The notes under the pieces were generated by a model. It was not told the origin of the DNA. It searched no databases and worked only from the letters and a program-made list of their open reading frames with translations. This document shows, one piece after another, positions 45,498 through 53,826 of a stretch of DNA of 64,000 bases. The stretch's first letter is position 1. Each line of letters begins with the position of its first letter. The translations under genes were made by a program, and so were the position numbers. The stretch lies in contig NZ_CP030064.1 of NCBI RefSeq assembly GCF_003990725.2, positions 992,001 through 1,056,000 of the forward strand, read 5' to 3'. This DNA is from Halorubrum sp. PV6. Its GTDB lineage: Archaea > Halobacteriota > Halobacteria > Halobacteriales > Haloferacaceae.

Positions 45498-46125
45498 GCT
45501 ACCCTGTTCTACCGGTTTAGTGTTTCGCGGCTTGATCTTTGATGATAATCAGATGTGAAATTCCGATATTCAGCCGCCAGATCTAGCACGATGACTCCCG
45601 TCATTCAACGTCCCATCATCAGTACGCACGTCTAATACGTCTCCAATCCCCAACTTAGATGGACTAAAACAGAGTCCGTGTGTCTGCTTTCGACCGCATC
45701 GTAGTCTGTTGCTCTTTGTACTGTTGCAATTCGTATTTACTTCATACCTACACTTCAGGAGCCTTTTTTAGACGCTCTCGTCGACTGCGGTTAGTTGCTC
45801 TGTTGGACGACTTAATCACTCCGAGAGTAGCTCTTTACCCACCCTTGTTCGTTGGACAACGACTGTAGAACACGATCTGTACGGCGTCTAAACAAGGCCC
45901 ATTTCAGGCAAGCAGAGTTTCGCCTTACCGATTACACTCGATATCTGAGGCGATAAATTGCACCAACACTCACAGTTCCATCGAACGCGTCACAAGTTTA
46001 GATCGGTATTAAAGCCGAGGTAAAGGATGGCGAACCGGGTGTAGTATCTTTCTTGATAGTGATAATTCAACCTAGGAAAATCTCCAAAATTGGATCCTGA
46101 TGAGTCGGTTGGGATTCGCTATCGG
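45498..46125. other. Gene-free stretch, possibly remnant DNA
   Basis: No intact gene is supported in these 628 bp. The forward-strand frame around 45700-46000 gives coding-like words interrupted by stops (STAVSCSVGRLNHSE, TRPISGKQSFALPITLDI), which may be a dead gene, but no family was recognised. Confidence 0.35.
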
Positions 46126-47037
46126 CTACTGGTACGGCTCACACACCAACTCGACGCCCTCCTCGAATTCGATTTCGGGTTCCCAGCCGGTCGCGTCGTG
46201 GAACGCCGAGTAGTCGGCCATCGTATCGTGGACGTAGCCGTCGAAGGGACACTTGATGTACTCCGGGTCGATGTCGGTCCCGAGCGCGTCGTTGATCATG
46301 GCGACCATCTCGTTGAACGTGTACGCCTCCTGGGTACCGACGTTGTAGACCCCCGTCAGCTCGTGGTCGGCGGCGAGTTCGCAGGCGCGCGCCACGTCGG
46401 AGACGTGCGTGAAATCGCGCGTCTGGGTGCCGTCGCCGAACAGCTTGGGCGCCTTGCCTGCGGCGATCTTGTCGGCGAACTGCGCGACCGTGTTCGCGTA
46501 CTCGCCTTTGTGTTCCTCGTTGCCGGCGAAGCCTTGGTAGACCGAGAAGAAGCGGAGCCCCGCCATGTCCATCTCGTGGTGGTTGGCGTAGTACTCGGCG
46601 TAGCGCTCGCGGGCGAGCTTGGAGGCCTCGTAGGCGGTGTGCGCCTCCACGTCCATCTCGACCGGCGACGGCTCGGTGCGGCTGCCGTAGATGGAGGAGG
46701 TGGAGGCGTAGACGACGGTGTCACAGCCCGCCTGTCGAGCGCGCTCGACCGTGTTGACGAACCCCTCGACGTTGACGCGGCAGCCGCGCTGGGGATCGGA
46801 CTCGTGCATGTTCCGCGAAGAGAGCGCGGCGAGGTGGAAGACGACGTCGACGTCGGCGGGGAAGTCGTCGTCGACCACGGAGGCCTTGACGAATTTCACG
46901 TCTTCGTCAAGGTTCTCGGGCGTGCCGAGGTAGGTGTCGTCGACGGCGATCACGTCGTTGTCGGCCGCGACCCGGTTCGCGAGGTTCGAGCCGATGAAGC
47001 CCGCGCCGCCCGTGACGAGAATGCGTTTGTCTTGCAT
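46126..47037 (-). CDS. NAD-dependent epimerase/dehydratase (extended SDR, GalE-like)
   Basis: A 303-residue extended short-chain dehydrogenase. It shows the NAD-binding TGGAGFIGSNLANRV at the N terminus, VFHLAALSS, the catalytic Ser region ASTSSIYG and the Y-x3-K pair in TAYEASKLARERYAE (about residues 140-145). It probably converts a nucleotide sugar, such as UDP-glucose/galactose 4-epimerisation, and the exact substrate is open. A CCATAATCC box 27 nt upstream supports the leaderless ATG at 47037. High GC marks the return to core-like sequence and to the sugar-nucleotide genes. Confidence 0.87.
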   Translation of the reverse strand: MQDKRILVTGGAGFIGSNLANRVAADNDVIAVDDTYLGTPENLDEDVKFVKASVVDDDFPADVDVVFHLAALSSRNMHESDPQRGCRVNVEGFVNTVERARQAGCDTVVYASTSSIYGSRTEPSPVEMDVEAHTAYEASKLARERYAEYYANHHEMDMAGLRFFSVYQGFAGNEEHKGEYANTVAQFADKIAAGKAPKLFGDGTQTRDFTHVSDVARACELAADHELTGVYNVGTQEAYTFNEMVAMINDALGTDIDPEYIKCPFDGYVHDTMADYSAFHDATGWEPEIEFEEGVELVCEPYQ

Positions 47038-47119
47038 AGGTTTGTGTCGTCAGGGCCGGAGGATTATGGCTTCGGTTCGCTGTCGCCGATGGGTCCTCTC
47101 AGCTGGAGATCGCCAGCTG

Positions 47120-47563
47120 CTACTCTCCGGACGAGAGCGTGCTCGGCACGAGTCGGGTAACGACACCGTCGAAATCGTCGTCGAAACTCAACACGGAGTC
47201 GATATCGTGGTGTTCGACGTGGACCACGGTCATCGCGTCAGTGAAGCTCAGACGGTGCTCGGCGTACTCCTCTTGTATCGTCACCGCGCGGTCGAAGAGC
47301 GTCTGGGACGAGTGGAGCAGGTTGATAGCCGACGGGTATCCCTCGCCCCGGATTCGTCGGCCGACTTCGAGTCCGGCCTCGACGTCACCCGTTCGTCGCT
47401 GGGTCAGCGTTACCGTCTCGTCGTAAATGTAGTCGCTCGTCATCACGTGACCGTATTCGGGCGATCTGAGAACGGTGTTTAGTGCCGCCATCCCCGTCTC
47501 GTGCCGGCCGGCATCGGTATCGTGGTGCGCGTAGAACACTCCGGTATCGACGAAGACGCTCAT
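47120..47563 (-). CDS. vapC: PIN-domain ribonuclease toxin (VapC-like)
   Basis: A 147-residue PIN-domain protein. The metal-binding acids are Asp in SVFVDTGVFYAHHD, Glu in YIYDETVTL, Asp in LSFTDAMTVV, and Asp in VLSFDDDFDGV. VapC toxins cut RNA, usually tRNA or rRNA. Its ATG overlaps the stop of the upstream small gene (ATGA), giving the classic antitoxin-toxin coupling. All active-site residues are present. Confidence 0.85.
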   Translation of the reverse strand: MSVFVDTGVFYAHHDTDAGRHETGMAALNTVLRSPEYGHVMTSDYIYDETVTLTQRRTGDVEAGLEVGRRIRGEGYPSAINLLHSSQTLFDRAVTIQEEYAEHRLSFTDAMTVVHVEHHDIDSVLSFDDDFDGVVTRLVPSTLSSGE

Positions 47564-47835
47564 CCGTACAGTACGTCGTCGATATCTTCTTCGTCCGTCT
47601 TCACACCGGACGCGATCGTTCCCTCGTTGAACGCTCGAACCTCCGTCTCACTCAGACTCGTCTTCCCGTCGCGAAACGAATCGACGAATTCCGTTCGGGA
47701 CTCGACGACCGATTCGATCAGCCGCGTGAGGATCTCCTGTTGTGTGACCTTCTTCCCGGTCTTCAGTTTGATCTCCGCCTGGAGTTCCTCGAGTTTGGAC
47801 TTCGCCTCCTCGTCCATTTTCACCGCTGTCGACAT
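47560..47835 (-). CDS. vapB: VapB-like antitoxin
   Basis: About 91 residues from MSTAVKMDEEAKSKLEELQA. The N-terminal half resembles a ribbon-helix-helix DNA-binding region (VTQQEILTRLIESVVESRTE), and the acidic C terminus (GVKTDEEDIDDVLYG) would bind the toxin. A GTAAAGATTA box about 26 nt upstream supports the ATG at 47835 over 47856. It should repress its own operon with VapC. Confidence 0.8.
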   Translation of the reverse strand: MSTAVKMDEEAKSKLEELQAEIKLKTGKKVTQQEILTRLIESVVESRTEFVDSFRDGKTSLSETEVRAFNEGTIASGVKTDEEDIDDVLYG

Positions 47836-47972
47836 ACGTGTCGGTTGTGTCCGCAACGTAGTTAATCTTTACACTGAAAACCGCAGTGATCGTACTGCGG
47901 CCATCGCAGGTCGCTTTCTCCACTCGATCCCGCTCGCCACAACACTATCCGTCTGTACTCTCTCGGTCGATT

Positions 47973-47985
47973 ATGGAAGATTCAA
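47973..47985 (+). pseudogene. Displaced start of the interrupted Nudix gene
   Basis: ATG-GAA-GAT-TCA-A lies directly left of the TnpB element. Joining it to 49443 restores an in-frame MEDSKDDHWIPDDEW, so these are the first codons of the Nudix hydrolase whose body resumes at 49443. Confidence 0.65.
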
Positions 47986-49442
47986 GGCTAAAACCCCGCC
48001 CTTCAGAGCGGGGATACAGCCGACAATTCCTCCACTAACCACGTTCGATGGCACTGCTGGATATTCCACACTCAGCCGTTACTTTTAATATACATTCTTT
48101 CATAACTAGTTATAATCACAGTCTGATGCTGGAGACCACTCGTACCTATCGGGCGAAAATCGTCAACCGCTCTCAGGTGAGTGACGACTTCGACCAGTGT
48201 GGGTTCTCCGCATCAAAACTGTGGAACGTCGCCCGATACTACATACAAGGTCGGTGGGATGAAGACGGGGAAATACCCGACGACGGCGAACTCAAATCCG
48301 AACTCAAGGAACACGAACGATACAGTGACCTACATTCTCAGTCAAGTCAGCGAGTTCTCGAAGAGCTTGCTGAGTCGTTCACCAGTTGGTACAAAGCACG
48401 CCAACGCGGAGATGAGGACGCCAACCCACCCGGCTATCGCAAACACGGCGACGAACACCCGCGCTCCACCGTGACGTGGAAGCAGAAGGGCATCAAGCAC
48501 GATTCCAAACACAACAAACTCCGACTGAGCAAGGGATTCAACCTGAAGAACCACCGCTCAGACTTCATCCTGTGTAAGTACGAGACGCGACCGGACGTGA
48601 CCGTGGAGAACATCCAGCAAGTGCGAGCCGTGTGGAACGGCGACAACTGGGAACTTCACCTCGTCTGCAAGGTCGAGATACCTGTTGAGGACGCACCGGG
48701 AGACAACACGGCGGGGATCGACCTCGGGATCAAGAACTACCTCGCTATCGTCTACGACGACGGTGAGGCAGAGTTATATCCGGGGAATGTGCTGAAACAG
48801 GACAAGCACTACTTCACCCGCGACGAGTACGACACGGAGGGCGAGAATGGCCCGTCACGCCGTGCCCTTCGTGCCCGCCAGAAACTCTCACGCCGGAAAG
48901 ACCACTTCCTTCACTCACTCGCCAAGCACGTCATAGAGCGGTGTATCGACCACGAGGTCGGACGCATCGCCATCGGTGACTTGAGCAAGATTCGTGAGGA
49001 CGAGAACGATGAGTCTCGGAACTGGGGTCGAAGTGGAAACAAGAAGCTCCACGGTTGGGAGTTCGACCACTTCACCACGTTGCTTGAATACAAGGCTGAG
49101 GAACACGGTATCCTCGTTGACCGAAAGAGCGAGCGCGACACGTCGAAGACGTGTTCGTGTTGTGGTCGGAAGTGTGGCTCAAACCGTGTCGAGCGTGGTT
49201 TGTACGTCTGTGAGTCGTGCGGTACAACGATGAACGCGGACGTGAATGGTGCGGTGAATATTCGCAGAAAGATAACTCAGAATCCCCCCACAGGGGATAT
49301 GAGTAACGGTCGTTTGGCACGGCCAGTAGCCTACCTGTTCAACCAAACCTCTGGGTCGTTCCACCCGAGAGAACAGGTGGGGTGCGAACCTTAATATCCC
49401 AACGCTCGGGAATCCTCGCCCTTCAGGGCGGGGAGGATGTCA
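47986..49442 (+). mobile_element. TnpB-only IS200/IS605-group element, copy 2
   Basis: The left end begins GGCTAAAACCCCG with a stem-loop (CCCCGCCCTTCAGAGCGGGG, 47994-48013). The right end carries CCTCGCCCTTCAGGGCGGGG (49414-49433) and finishes AGGATGTCA. Only tnpB lies between, with no TnpA. The ends resemble the orphan ends at 19791 and 63692. A precise insertion into a Nudix gene is reconstructed from the flanks, with TTCAA left of the element as the probable target motif. The guide RNA should come from about 49250-49442. Confidence 0.8.
48126..49394 (+). CDS. tnpB: TnpB, RNA-guided endonuclease of IS1341-type element
   Basis: A 422-residue TnpB starting MLETTRTYRAKIVNRSQ. RuvC residues: Asp in AGIDLGIKNYLAIVY (about 200), Glu/Asp region IAIGDLSKIREDEND (about 285) and Asp in NADVNGAVNIRRKI (about 380). 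Zinc ribbon: CSCCGRKCG and CESCG. The usual RuvC-II acidic position reads GDL here (E in VEDL of copy 1), as in some relatives, so activity is plausible but not assured. It differs clearly from copy 1 and belongs to another TnpB subgroup. The ATG at 48126 is chosen over 48048. Confidence 0.9.
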   Translation: MLETTRTYRAKIVNRSQVSDDFDQCGFSASKLWNVARYYIQGRWDEDGEIPDDGELKSELKEHERYSDLHSQSSQRVLEELAESFTSWYKARQRGDEDANPPGYRKHGDEHPRSTVTWKQKGIKHDSKHNKLRLSKGFNLKNHRSDFILCKYETRPDVTVENIQQVRAVWNGDNWELHLVCKVEIPVEDAPGDNTAGIDLGIKNYLAIVYDDGEAELYPGNVLKQDKHYFTRDEYDTEGENGPSRRALRARQKLSRRKDHFLHSLAKHVIERCIDHEVGRIAIGDLSKIREDENDESRNWGRSGNKKLHGWEFDHFTTLLEYKAEEHGILVDRKSERDTSKTCSCCGRKCGSNRVERGLYVCESCGTTMNADVNGAVNIRRKITQNPPTGDMSNGRLARPVAYLFNQTSGSFHPREQVGCEP

Positions 49443-49903
49443 AGGACGACCACTGGATTCCGGACGACGAGTGGCGGACGATCGTCGCCAACGTCCCGAT
49501 CGTTTCCGTCGACTTGGTGATCAGGCGTGACGGCGGCGTGGTGCTGGGCCGACGGACGAACGAGCCCGTGAAGGGATACTGGTTCGTGCCCGGCGGACGC
49601 GTTCTGAAAGGGGAAACGCGCCGCGAAGCCGTCCATCGGGTCGCTGAAGAAGAGTTAGCACTCGAAGTCGAGATCGTCGAATCGCTCGGCGCGTTCGAGC
49701 ACCGGTACGAGAGTTCAGACATCGCGGGCGTCGACTCCAAGCACTACCTCGCGAACGGCTACGTGGTCGACGTGGTTGATGGAACGCTGGATCCGGACGA
49801 CCAACACGACGAGTTTCGAGTGTTTCGGTCGCCACCGGAGCCGTGTCACGAGTACGTTCGTGCATACCTCGAAGCCGCCTCGACGGTAGACGGGTGGCGT
49901 TGA
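49443..49903 (+). pseudogene. Nudix hydrolase (GDP-mannose mannosyl hydrolase-like), split by IS
   Basis: The body encodes DHWIPDDEWRTIVANVPIVS, GYWFVPGGRVLKGETRREAV, and AEEELALEVEIVESLGAFEH. The Nudix box lacks the usual Glu of REVxEE (Val here), as in GDP-mannose mannosyl hydrolases, whose PGGRVxKxE pattern it follows closely. It would hydrolyse a GDP-sugar. The start codon has been parted from the body by the TnpB element. A GTG at 49382 inside the element could start a fusion of about 173 residues, so residual expression is possible. Confidence 0.75.
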
Positions 49904-50095
49904 GACGGCGGTCACGCGATACCCGGAGGTCCGTTTCGGGTGTGGTCCCGCTGGGCCCATCGGGCGTTTCTCACCGCCGAACGAGGAGAGCGAGGTCGTG
50001 TAAGAGATCGTCCGATGGTAGAGAGCACACCTACGCACTTCAATCAGCTCCGGATCGACCCGAAGCGTCTTTTCGCCCGCGAGTGAACTCGCGGT
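49904..50095. promoter_or_regulatory. glmM upstream region with perfect hairpin
   Basis: CCGCGAG-TGAA-CTCGCGG (50077-50094) ends one base before the ATG at 50096. At that place it could be a repressor operator over the start site or an mRNA hairpin at the 5' end. A weak CTTTTCG box lies at about 50068-50074. Confidence 0.5.
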
Positions 50096-51418
50096 ATGTT
50101 CGGAACCAGCGGCGTTCGCGGCCCGGTCGGCGAGAATGTCACGGCTGCTCTCGCGCTCGACATCGGGCGCGCGCTGGCCACTGACGGTGCCGAGGCGGTC
50201 GTCCTCGGACGCGACGCCCGGCAGAGCGGCCGCACGCTGAGCCGCGCTGTGTCGGCCGGCGTCACCGAGTGCGGCGGCGACGTGATTGACGTCGGCGTCC
50301 AGCCGACGCCGACCGTCGCGCGAACCGTCGTCGACGAAGGCGCCGACGCTGGCGTCGTCGTGACCGCCTCGCACAACCCCGCGCCGGACAACGGGATCAA
50401 GCTCTGGGCCGAGGACGGCCGAGCGTTCGGCGAGGACGCGAACGCGCGGATCGCGGAGATAGTCGAACAGGGCGCGTTCGAACTCGCCGCGTGGGACGAC
50501 CTCGGCGAGCATCGCGAGGGCGACGACGCGCGCGGGCGGCACGAACGCGCGCTCCGCGAGTCGGTCGCGATCCCGGACGATCTGTCCGTCGTCGTCGACC
50601 TCGGCAACGGGGTCGGTCGCGTGACCGCCGACGCGCTCCACGCGGCCGGCTGCGACGTGGAGACGCTCAACGGTCAGCGCGACGGGCGATTCCCCGGCCG
50701 GCCGAGCGAGCCGACCGCGGCGAACTGCCAGACGGCGTGCGAACTCGTCGCCGCGACCGACGCGGACCTCGGGATCGTCCACGACGGCGACGCCGACCGG
50801 ATGATGGCGGTCGACGAGCGGGGGCGGTTCGTCGCCGGCGACGCGCTGCTCACGCTGTTCGCACGTCGCGAGGCGGGAGCGGGCGACCGCGTGGTGGTCC
50901 CGGTCGACACGAGCCTGCTCGTTGCCGACGCGCTCAGCGAGGTCGACGCCGAGGTCATATACACGCCCGTTGGCGACGCGTACGTCGCGGCCGAGACGAC
51001 GCGGCCGGACGTGGTGTTCGGCGGCGAGCCGAGCGGCGCGTGGATCTGGCCCGAGCAGACCCGGTGTCCGGACGGGCCGCTCGCCGCCTGCACGCTGGCC
51101 GCGCTGGTGGGCGGGGAGGGGTCGCTCGCGGCGCTCGTCGACGACCTGCCGGCGTATCCGATCCGACGCGATTCGGTCCGAACCGAGCAGAAAGCCGCCG
51201 TGGTCGAGCGAGTTGCGACGCTTGCTCGCGAACGGTTCGACGACGTGACGACGCTTGACGGTATCCGCGTCGAGACGGCGGACGGCTGGTTCCTCGTGCG
51301 CGCGAGCGGCACCGAGCCGCTAGTGCGACTGACCGCCGAGGCGCGCGATGAGGACGACGCCGCAGCGCTGTTCGAGACGGCGCGTAAGCTGATCGAGCGG
51401 GCCAGAAAGACGGCTTAA
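50096..51418 (+). CDS. glmM: Phosphoglucosamine mutase/phosphohexomutase
   Basis: A 440-residue alpha-D-phosphohexomutase. The start MFGTSGVRGPVG, the phosphoserine loop VVVTASHNPAPDNGIK (Ser92), the Mg site IVHDGDADRMMAV and the C-terminal phosphate loop VRASGTEPLVRL are all intact. It interconverts hexose 6- and 1-phosphates. The nearby glmS and GlmU-like genes favour glucosamine-6-P to glucosamine-1-P, though mannose or glucose phosphates cannot be excluded. Length is normal for archaeal GlmM/PGM. Confidence 0.88.
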   Translation: MFGTSGVRGPVGENVTAALALDIGRALATDGAEAVVLGRDARQSGRTLSRAVSAGVTECGGDVIDVGVQPTPTVARTVVDEGADAGVVVTASHNPAPDNGIKLWAEDGRAFGEDANARIAEIVEQGAFELAAWDDLGEHREGDDARGRHERALRESVAIPDDLSVVVDLGNGVGRVTADALHAAGCDVETLNGQRDGRFPGRPSEPTAANCQTACELVAATDADLGIVHDGDADRMMAVDERGRFVAGDALLTLFARREAGAGDRVVVPVDTSLLVADALSEVDAEVIYTPVGDAYVAAETTRPDVVFGGEPSGAWIWPEQTRCPDGPLAACTLAALVGGEGSLAALVDDLPAYPIRRDSVRTEQKAAVVERVATLARERFDDVTTLDGIRVETADGWFLVRASGTEPLVRLTAEARDEDDAAALFETARKLIERARKTA

Positions 51419-51870
51419 TCGGTGCGGTTCGGCTCGTCGTGGAATCGCTCGACGCGTTCGGCGACCCAGTCGAGAACCGAAAACAGGACGTCGAGATGGT
51501 GGTCGTCGAGCGGCGACGGTTCGACGCCGTTCGCGCCCGGCGGGGGATGGAAGTGGCTCCGCGGGGCGTCGGTCTTCGGGTGGCGGTCCCACCGACACTG
51601 AAACCGGGTGGTGCCGCGGTCCTCGACGTAGTGAAAATAGTAATCGCTCGTCACAAACCAGTGGACTTCGATCCGTGCGGCCTCGGTCTCGGCCGGATAC
51701 GCGGTCGAACGAAGCGAGATGATGAGCGACCGGGGAGTAATCTAGTCCGGCTCGAATCGCCAGGACTCGACCAGCGGGTGCGTCTCTGCCCGTCGACCGA
51801 GCGTCCGCATCGTCGTCCGGTCAAGGCGATCGGTCGCCGTCGGATCCTCGGGTGCGTCGTCGTCCGACAT
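51415..51870 (-). pseudogene. Toxin-like gene with in-frame amber stop
   Basis: From MSDDDAPEDPTATDRLDRTT at 51870 the frame runs through VESWRFEPD to a TAG at 51742-51744, then continues in the same frame as ITPRSLIISLRSTAYPAETE, HWFVTSDYYFHYVEDRG and CRWDRHPKTDAPRSHFHPPP to the stop at 51415. The join reads as one normal protein of about 150 residues apart from the amber codon. It starts 20-26 nt after the DUF7342-like regulator gene and shares motifs with 30825-31100. The toxin role is inferred. A GTG at 51654 could still make the C-terminal half. Confidence 0.65.
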
Positions 51871-51895
51871 CCGCATCGAGGTATCAGGCCGACGC

Positions 51896-52435
51896 TCAAA
51901 GGTCGCTACTGTCGCGCCCGTGCGCTTCAGCCCGTGAGACGGCCCGCTGGAGGAGTTCGATATCGTGACGAACCATACGCCACCGCGACAGCGATTCGAG
52001 TCGGTCGTGGACCGCCTCGTGGTCGCCGTCTTCGATCCCTGTGACGGCGGCGGCGTCTGGGTCTGGGACACCGAACGACCGCTGGAAGTCAGCGTCCTCT
52101 CCAATAAGGTCGTCCAAGCGCTCCCGGAGTTCCGCCGGGGTGTGCTCGTCGGCCAGCGTTTCGACGCGCTTCCACTTGAAGTATGACTCGTTGCGACGAT
52201 ACTCCGCCGGGTGACTCCCTCGGATATTGGCGATTCCCATCTCGGCCAGCTGGGTGAGCGCGGTTCGCGCGCCGTCAGGGGAGCAGTCCGCGCGCTCAGC
52301 GATGTCGCTCGCCGGCGCGTACTCGGTGCCGCCCGTTATCACGTCGTACACCCGCTGGAACGTCGTCCGGTTGCGCTTCCACCGACGCCGCGCGGTCTCG
52401 CCCGACGGCGGGTTCGCGGTGTTGTCGCCAGACAT
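51896..52435 (-). CDS. Winged-helix regulator, DUF7342-like (probable antitoxin)
   Basis: A 179-residue protein from MSGDNTANPPSGETARRRW. An ArsR-like winged helix spans about 20-90 (NRTTFQRVYDVITGGTEYAP, DIAERADCSPDGARTALTQL, MGIANIRGSHPAEYRRNESY), followed by a helical C-terminal part. It matches the haloarchaeal DUF7342 family (name from memory), which often precedes a small toxin-like gene. The longer frame to 52570 overlaps the divergent GlmU-like gene's promoter. Intact, while its partner has a stop codon. Confidence 0.75.
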   Translation of the reverse strand: MSGDNTANPPSGETARRRWKRNRTTFQRVYDVITGGTEYAPASDIAERADCSPDGARTALTQLAEMGIANIRGSHPAEYRRNESYFKWKRVETLADEHTPAELRERLDDLIGEDADFQRSFGVPDPDAAAVTGIEDGDHEAVHDRLESLSRWRMVRHDIELLQRAVSRAEAHGRDSSDL

Positions 52436-52570
52436 GTCGTGTGATAGTGGCTTAAAGGATAAATAAATTTGATAGCGTAGATATATCTTCAAATTCAGCT
52501 TCTGCAGGGGAGCCGTGAAAATCATCAGACACCGCAGCCGATAAGCCCCATCCCGCCGTCGACACCGCAC

Positions 52571-53782
52571 ATGTACGGAGTCGTACTCGCGGCGGGTCGC
52601 GGGACTCGCATGCGACCGCTGACGGACCGCCGGCCAAAGCCGCTGTTGCCGGTCGGGGACCGGACGCTTCTCGAATCGGTGTTCGACACCGCCCGCGACG
52701 TCGTCGACGAGTTCGTCGTCGTCACGGGGTACCGCGGCGAGGCGATTCGCGAATCGATCGGCGAGTCATACCGAGGGCTGCCGGTTCACTACGTCGAACA
52801 GCCCGAAGCGCTGGGGACGGCTCATGCAGTTGCACAGGCGGAACCGATCGTCGACGACGAGTTCCTCGTTTTAAACGGCGACGTGGTAGTCGACGCGTCG
52901 CTCCCGCGCGCGCTCGCCGAGGCGGACGGGACGGCGATCGCCGCGACGGAGGTCGAGGACCCGCGGGCGTACGGCGTCCTCTCGACAACTTCCGACGGCG
53001 CGCTCGCCGGGATCGTCGAGAAGCCGGACGACCCGCCGACGACGCTCGCGAACGTGGGCTGTTACGCGTTCACCCCCGAGGTGTTCGCGTATATCGACCG
53101 CACGCCCGAGAGCGACCGCGGCGAGTACGAGATCACGACGACGATCGACCTCCTCCTTGACGACGGCCACCGGATTGACGTCGCGCCCTACGAGGGAACG
53201 TGGCTCGACGTCGGGCGCCCGTGGGAACTCTTAAAAGCCAACGAGCTCGCGCTCGCGGAGTTGGGCGATGGTGTCGAAGGCGCCGGCACCGTCGAGGACG
53301 ACGTTCACCTCCACGGCCCGGTCGTCGTCGAGGAAGGCGCCCGAGTGAAGTCCGGGGTCTACGTCGAAGGCCCCGCGCTGATCCGCGAGGGCGCCGAGGT
53401 CGGCCCGAACGCCTACCTCCGCGGCGCGACCGTCGTCGGCCCGAACGCGCACGTCGGTCACTCCGTCGAAGTGAAGAACTCGGTGCTCATGGCGGACGCG
53501 TCGGTCGGACACCTCTCGTACGTCGGCGACTCGGTGCTCGGCCGCGGCGTGAACTTCGGCGCCGGCACGAACGTCGCCAACCTCCGGCACGACGGCGAGC
53601 ACGTCCGGGTGACGGTCAAGGGCGACCGCGTCGACACCGGTCGCCGAAAGCTCGGGGCGATCGTCGGCGACGAGGCGAAGACGGGGATCAACACCTCGCT
53701 GAATGCGGGCGTCAAACTGGGCGCCGGCGAGACGACCGCCCCCGGAGAGACGCTAACTCGGGATCGGAGCCCGGAGCGCTGA
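52571..53782 (+). CDS. GlmU-like bifunctional sugar-1-phosphate nucleotidyl/acetyltransferase
   Basis: A 403-residue protein. The N-terminal nucleotidyltransferase (1-225) has VLAAGRGTRMRPLTDRRPKP, LGTAHAVAQAEP and LNGDVVV, and VGRPWELLKANEL ends the domain. The C-terminal left-handed beta-helix (about 245-400) carries hexapeptides such as GARVKSGVYVEG and AHVGHSVEVKNSV, with FGAGTNVANLRHDG and EAKTGINTSLNAGVKLG. This matches archaeal bifunctional enzymes making UDP-GlcNAc from glucosamine-1-P via acetyl-CoA and UTP. Its neighbours glmM and glmS support that. Divergent from the regulator/toxin pair. Confidence 0.88.
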   Translation: MYGVVLAAGRGTRMRPLTDRRPKPLLPVGDRTLLESVFDTARDVVDEFVVVTGYRGEAIRESIGESYRGLPVHYVEQPEALGTAHAVAQAEPIVDDEFLVLNGDVVVDASLPRALAEADGTAIAATEVEDPRAYGVLSTTSDGALAGIVEKPDDPPTTLANVGCYAFTPEVFAYIDRTPESDRGEYEITTTIDLLLDDGHRIDVAPYEGTWLDVGRPWELLKANELALAELGDGVEGAGTVEDDVHLHGPVVVEEGARVKSGVYVEGPALIREGAEVGPNAYLRGATVVGPNAHVGHSVEVKNSVLMADASVGHLSYVGDSVLGRGVNFGAGTNVANLRHDGEHVRVTVKGDRVDTGRRKLGAIVGDEAKTGINTSLNAGVKLGAGETTAPGETLTRDRSPER

Positions 53783-53796
53783 CGGACCGCGAGCGA

Positions 53797-53802
53797 TTTA
53801 AA
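53797..53802 (+). promoter_or_regulatory. TATA box for the second nucleotidyltransferase
   Basis: TTTAAA centred 27 nt upstream of the ATG at 53827. The gene therefore has its own leaderless promoter inside the apparent operon. Confidence 0.65.
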
Positions 53803-53826
53803 CCGCAGGCGGGCGACGGTTGCCAC

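Noticed and set aside
51742-51744. Amber codon as pyrrolysine
   Set aside because: No pyl genes are in view and haloarchaea are not known for pyrrolysine use; a nonsense mutation is simpler.
53200-53826. Upstream extension of the second nucleotidyltransferase frame
   Set aside because: It lies inside the GlmU-like gene in another frame and is Arg-rich; the TATA box at 53797 fixes the start at 53827.
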